Below are positions 60,887 to 64,000 of a DNA stretch of 64,000 nucleotides, piece by piece. Source of the DNA: Climacium dendroides (lineage: Eukaryota; Streptophyta; Bryopsida; Hypnales; Climaciaceae); the NCBI GenBank assembly GCA_950106755.1, contig OX467083.1, positions 35,955,029 to 36,019,028 on the forward strand, read 5' to 3'. The number at the start of each line of letters is the position of its first letter. Position 1 is the stretch's first letter. The notes below the pieces were generated by a model, which worked only from the letters and a program-made list of their open reading frames with translations, was not told where the DNA came from and did no database searches. Made by a program: the position numbers and the translations under genes.

Positions 60887-63800
60887 TTTAAAGAATTAGG
60901 ATATAGTTTTATTGATTAAATTTTATTTCCATAGATTCTCAACATAATTCTCTAGCATACTATTTGTTTGTTTAAGTTGTGGAATACATGCATTTTTTTC
61001 TAAAAATCTTAAAAAGACAAAATTGCACCTTTGGAAAAGACTATTAAATTTGTTTTTTTGAGTTTAAACATTATGTTTTGTAGTTGGTTGGGTTTTTTTA
61101 CTTCAAATATTAAGAAGACAAACTTCAACATGTTAACCAAAAGTTCCAAAAGTTGAATGCCAAATAAAATAGAAATCAATAAAAAAAAAATTCTATAAAT
61201 TGTGTTTAGAAAAGGGGGTGGAAGGGAAATTTGACCATCCAAGGTGAAAGAACTTTATGGGGTTAATTTGCATTTGTATAATAGATGCTTGGTGTTATCC
61301 AAATACAAAGAAGACATCACAATGAATATGGACTAATATTTTGCAATTTAGCTATTTTTACAAGCTCTACCTTTGGTGTAGATATGAATGCAATTGCCTC
61401 TATACAAGAATTTCACTTTTTCATCTAACCTTGTCTCAAACTAGAAGATAAATACACCTAAAAGCAACCAAATACATATTTCAAAATGATGTTTTGTTTT
61501 TAGATTGTTTTGATTTTTGTTGAGTCTTATTGCCAATTGGAGAAAGATTTTATATTCTCTCATATTATATTTTTGGACACAATATAAATAATCTTTGAAT
61601 TTTTGAAATGGTGATTATTAATCTATGCATAATCCATCCTTCACTCTCATGTTAGAAGGTTTATGTGCTACTTGGAAAGAGGTTTTCAGAGTCCATTTTG
61701 CAAAAAGAGTGCATCACAGTTAGGGGTGTGGTTACCCTATTATATGTTGTATGCATGAACCATGAAACGGGGTGTTCATGATCATTGCTGTTCCAGAATA
61801 GCAGCCAAATTGATGGTTTGGACAAGTGGACCTTCTGGCGGAGGACTGGAGGTTGGTCACGAAGCTGAGTGTGCAAGGTGCAACGTATCCAGAAACTGCC
61901 AATAGGATAGTTATGGTTCTGAAAACAGTGCATTTCTTCAGAGGTGATGGGATATGGGAGATAACAAATTGTACCCAATGAAGACCTAGAAAATTTCAGG
62001 ACAATTAGGTACTCTTGACGTTTTCTCCTTGTTTTTCTCTGAATTTATGCAAACCTTCCAACTCCAGAAAAATATTAGGTACACTAACTTTCCCAGAAGA
62101 CCAGAAGTATTTGCCCTTTCTTCAGACATCATGATGGAGGGCATGGTTGTCACTCCACTGAATTGTCCTATCAGCGACGGCACAAAGTTAGAGATACTGG
62201 CCTGCAAAGTTAGAGTCACTATAATTCTTTAATTTAATTTTTGGACATTTAGTACGATACAGTGATGTTCCAACCTGCACTGATTTGAAATGGCGTGACT
62301 TTGGTACCTAGATCATTACTGTCACACACCGTGTAGGATAGATAAACCAGTGAACCTGTAAACTCCAACGTCAGTTCTTCATCCCTAGAATGAATTCATC
62401 ATCCGCAAGCAAAATAATTCTTCATCCAACTTTACCCCATGCCATGCAAAGTACTGAGTAGATCTTTCGACAGGATGATTACAGAAAAGCAGCCCGGCCG
62501 GCATCATTTAGCACTGCAGCTTGTTCGTTGATTCCCTTGCACAAACAGAATCTCCAAGACTTTGGGTGGCTGGACCCGGCCTGCCTGTGGCTGGAGTGCC
62601 GGACTGCTGGGCCCTCTCCAAGCAAGGCCCACACAAACTGAATATTTTTGTGTGTAAGTTATTGTTTCTAAGTAATTATTTGTGGGTTTGATCATGACCA
62701 ACTTTCAAGGTGAGCGAATGATGCCTCTCGCTCCTTGTATCTCAGTGCCTCGGACTGGGCTCTGGCTCATGGCCGGTGACAATTGATCCCGACGGTCGGA
62801 GACTCCGAATCCGCGCTCAAAGTTTCGGTTCGGGCATCTAACTATCTATCTAAGCTTTGGGTGGCCCACAGCGAACTCCGAAATCTTGCGCACTGGAGAT
62901 TCACGGTCAATGGTGCGGTGCAGCTGTAGTGTAATCATGGCTTTGTAGGGTTGATTTGTTCCTCCAATCCCCGAGATTTGAAAACGTGAATTGTGTTTTT
63001 CGTTTTATATTCCCTGGTATCTATGCCTACAACGGCTCACACTTTTGGTATTTTCATTCTGCACCACCCGCCAGGGCTGAGTTTGATTTCTTCCAGGACA
63101 GGCGATCGATCGTTGCAGGCAGGAAAGATTCGTGAACGAACGATCGACATTTCCATGATCGAGCTCGATCAAGGAATGCTTCATTCAGTGATAAGGAGAT
63201 GCAGAATTTATGCTTTCGGAGTCTCTAAAACTTTCAAACCTGGCAGGATGGGCCAGGACCACTGATTTCAAACCTCACTATCCATCACTATGTGTGCTGC
63301 CATTTTGCAACCAGGTATGAAAGAATTTTCTTATATTTTTTATTTTTCAGAGATGAAATCGTGTGTCTGGTACAAGTTGTGAAATTTTAAAATTATTGTA
63401 AATTTTTTAAGAAAAAAATGAAGAAAACTCATATCAAATATACAATATACTCAAAAAATCTAAAATTTTCACCGCATAGAAATATATGATAGTGCAAAAC
63501 ATCATGGTATAAACCAAAGTTACCACGTCAATCTAAAATGAGAAAATCAACAAACCATGGTTATATGCCCAAAATTCATACTCAAAGTTCATATTGCCAT
63601 AAAATATTGGAATTTATGAATTTTTCAAAATTTCCAATTGGAGTAAAAACTAAACTTGATTACTTGACAAGCTTCATTTCATTAGTTAAACTCAAATTCA
63701 AAAAAATATCATTTTTACGGCTAATATTCACATCAAAAGTAAATAACAAAAATTGGCCAAAATACACTACAAGATGGAAAAGTCAATAATACCATAATGA

Positions 63801-63992
63801 AGAAATTTGCAATTCTGTTTAGTGAAAATGTACTTAAACAACTTCCAAAAAAATTCAATGGTTTGTGATTCTTTGCTCATTTTCTCTTCATTGTCCAGCC
63901 CTTGCAGCTTGACTGCTTTGTTCTTGTTTTGCTTCCTTTTAATGCAGTGGGGTTTCCCATTTGTTAAAAAAAAAAAAAAAAAAAGTGGATGA
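60887..63992. other. Mostly unassigned sequence to the window end
   Basis: AT-rich to ~61.6 kb, balanced 61.65-63.3 kb, AT-rich again after. At ~61246-61266 'aactttatggggttaa' resembles another TTAA-type repeat end. The 90-codon + strand frame at 62993-63265 and the minus-strand frames at 61661-62219 are unrecognised; one exon-like piece is listed separately. A 19-base or longer A run occurs at ~63965-63984. Confidence 0.45.
62089..62201 (-). other. Possible internal exon of an unidentified gene
   Basis: On the minus strand a frame starts after TTTGCAG and ends before GTTAGTG, both acceptable splice signals. The 37-codon peptide (ASISNFVPSLIGQFSGVTTM..., ending ANTSGLLGK) looks protein-like and is in a balanced-composition island. 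I could not connect it to further exons with confidence; downstream sequence (61740-61980) gives a hydrophobic segment in another frame. It may be a remnant. Confidence 0.22.
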
Positions 63993-64000
63993 AAAAAAAT

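Noticed and set aside
63965..63984. Poly-A run as a retroposon tail
   Set aside because: No upstream LINE or SINE body or target duplication could be identified before the window ends.

Overview
The window looks like nuclear DNA of a land plant. It has spliced genes with GT-AG introns in plant-type families (NPH3/RPT2 with a BTB domain, a MULE transposase), short TTTAGGG-type telomere motifs, and long AT-rich intergenic DNA full of small inverted-repeat transposons. The species cannot be fixed from the sequence. Nothing points to a bacterium, organelle or virus, and no rRNA, tRNA or CRISPR array was recognised.

Three spliced genes can be modelled by joining exons, all on the + strand. (1) 20533-24242 is a complete six-exon NPH3/RPT2-like gene (665 aa), the clearest gene here; the family supplies BTB adaptors for CUL3 ubiquitin ligases in phototropin and auxin-related signalling. 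(2) 37333-40802 is a probable four-exon gene for an unrecognised 136-residue protein, with a TATA box about 120 bases upstream of its ATG. (3) 57580-59079 is a three-exon gene for a 130-residue two-helix membrane protein resembling the plant Pkr1 (V-ATPase assembly) family.

The rest is mostly mobile DNA. The largest element is a decayed Mutator-like transposon (about 42960-51007) with roughly 90-bp terminal inverted repeats. It carries a + strand MULE transposase pseudogene (44504-48130) and a convergent - strand lysine-rich second gene (48897-49905), a layout like maize MuDR. Two younger elements sit inside it: a CACTA-like MITE in its left terminal repeat and an almost fully palindromic hAT-like element with an 8-bp target duplication in the transposase pseudogene.

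Layout: 1-12.5 kb is AT-rich repeats with a more GC-balanced island at 6.0-7.35 kb. 12.5-26.6 kb is GC-balanced and holds the NPH3-like gene. 26.7-34.5 kb is AT-rich with several MITE families. 34.5-43 kb is mixed, with the unknown gene and four CACAGG/CACAAGG-ended MITEs. 43-51 kb is the Mutator-like element. 51-56.5 kb is AT-rich repeat. 56.6-60 kb holds the Pkr1-like gene. 60-64 kb is AT-rich repeat and unassigned sequence. The three genes show no functional linkage; the main interest is the record of non-autonomous transposon families, including TTAA-flanked elements that look piggyBac-like.
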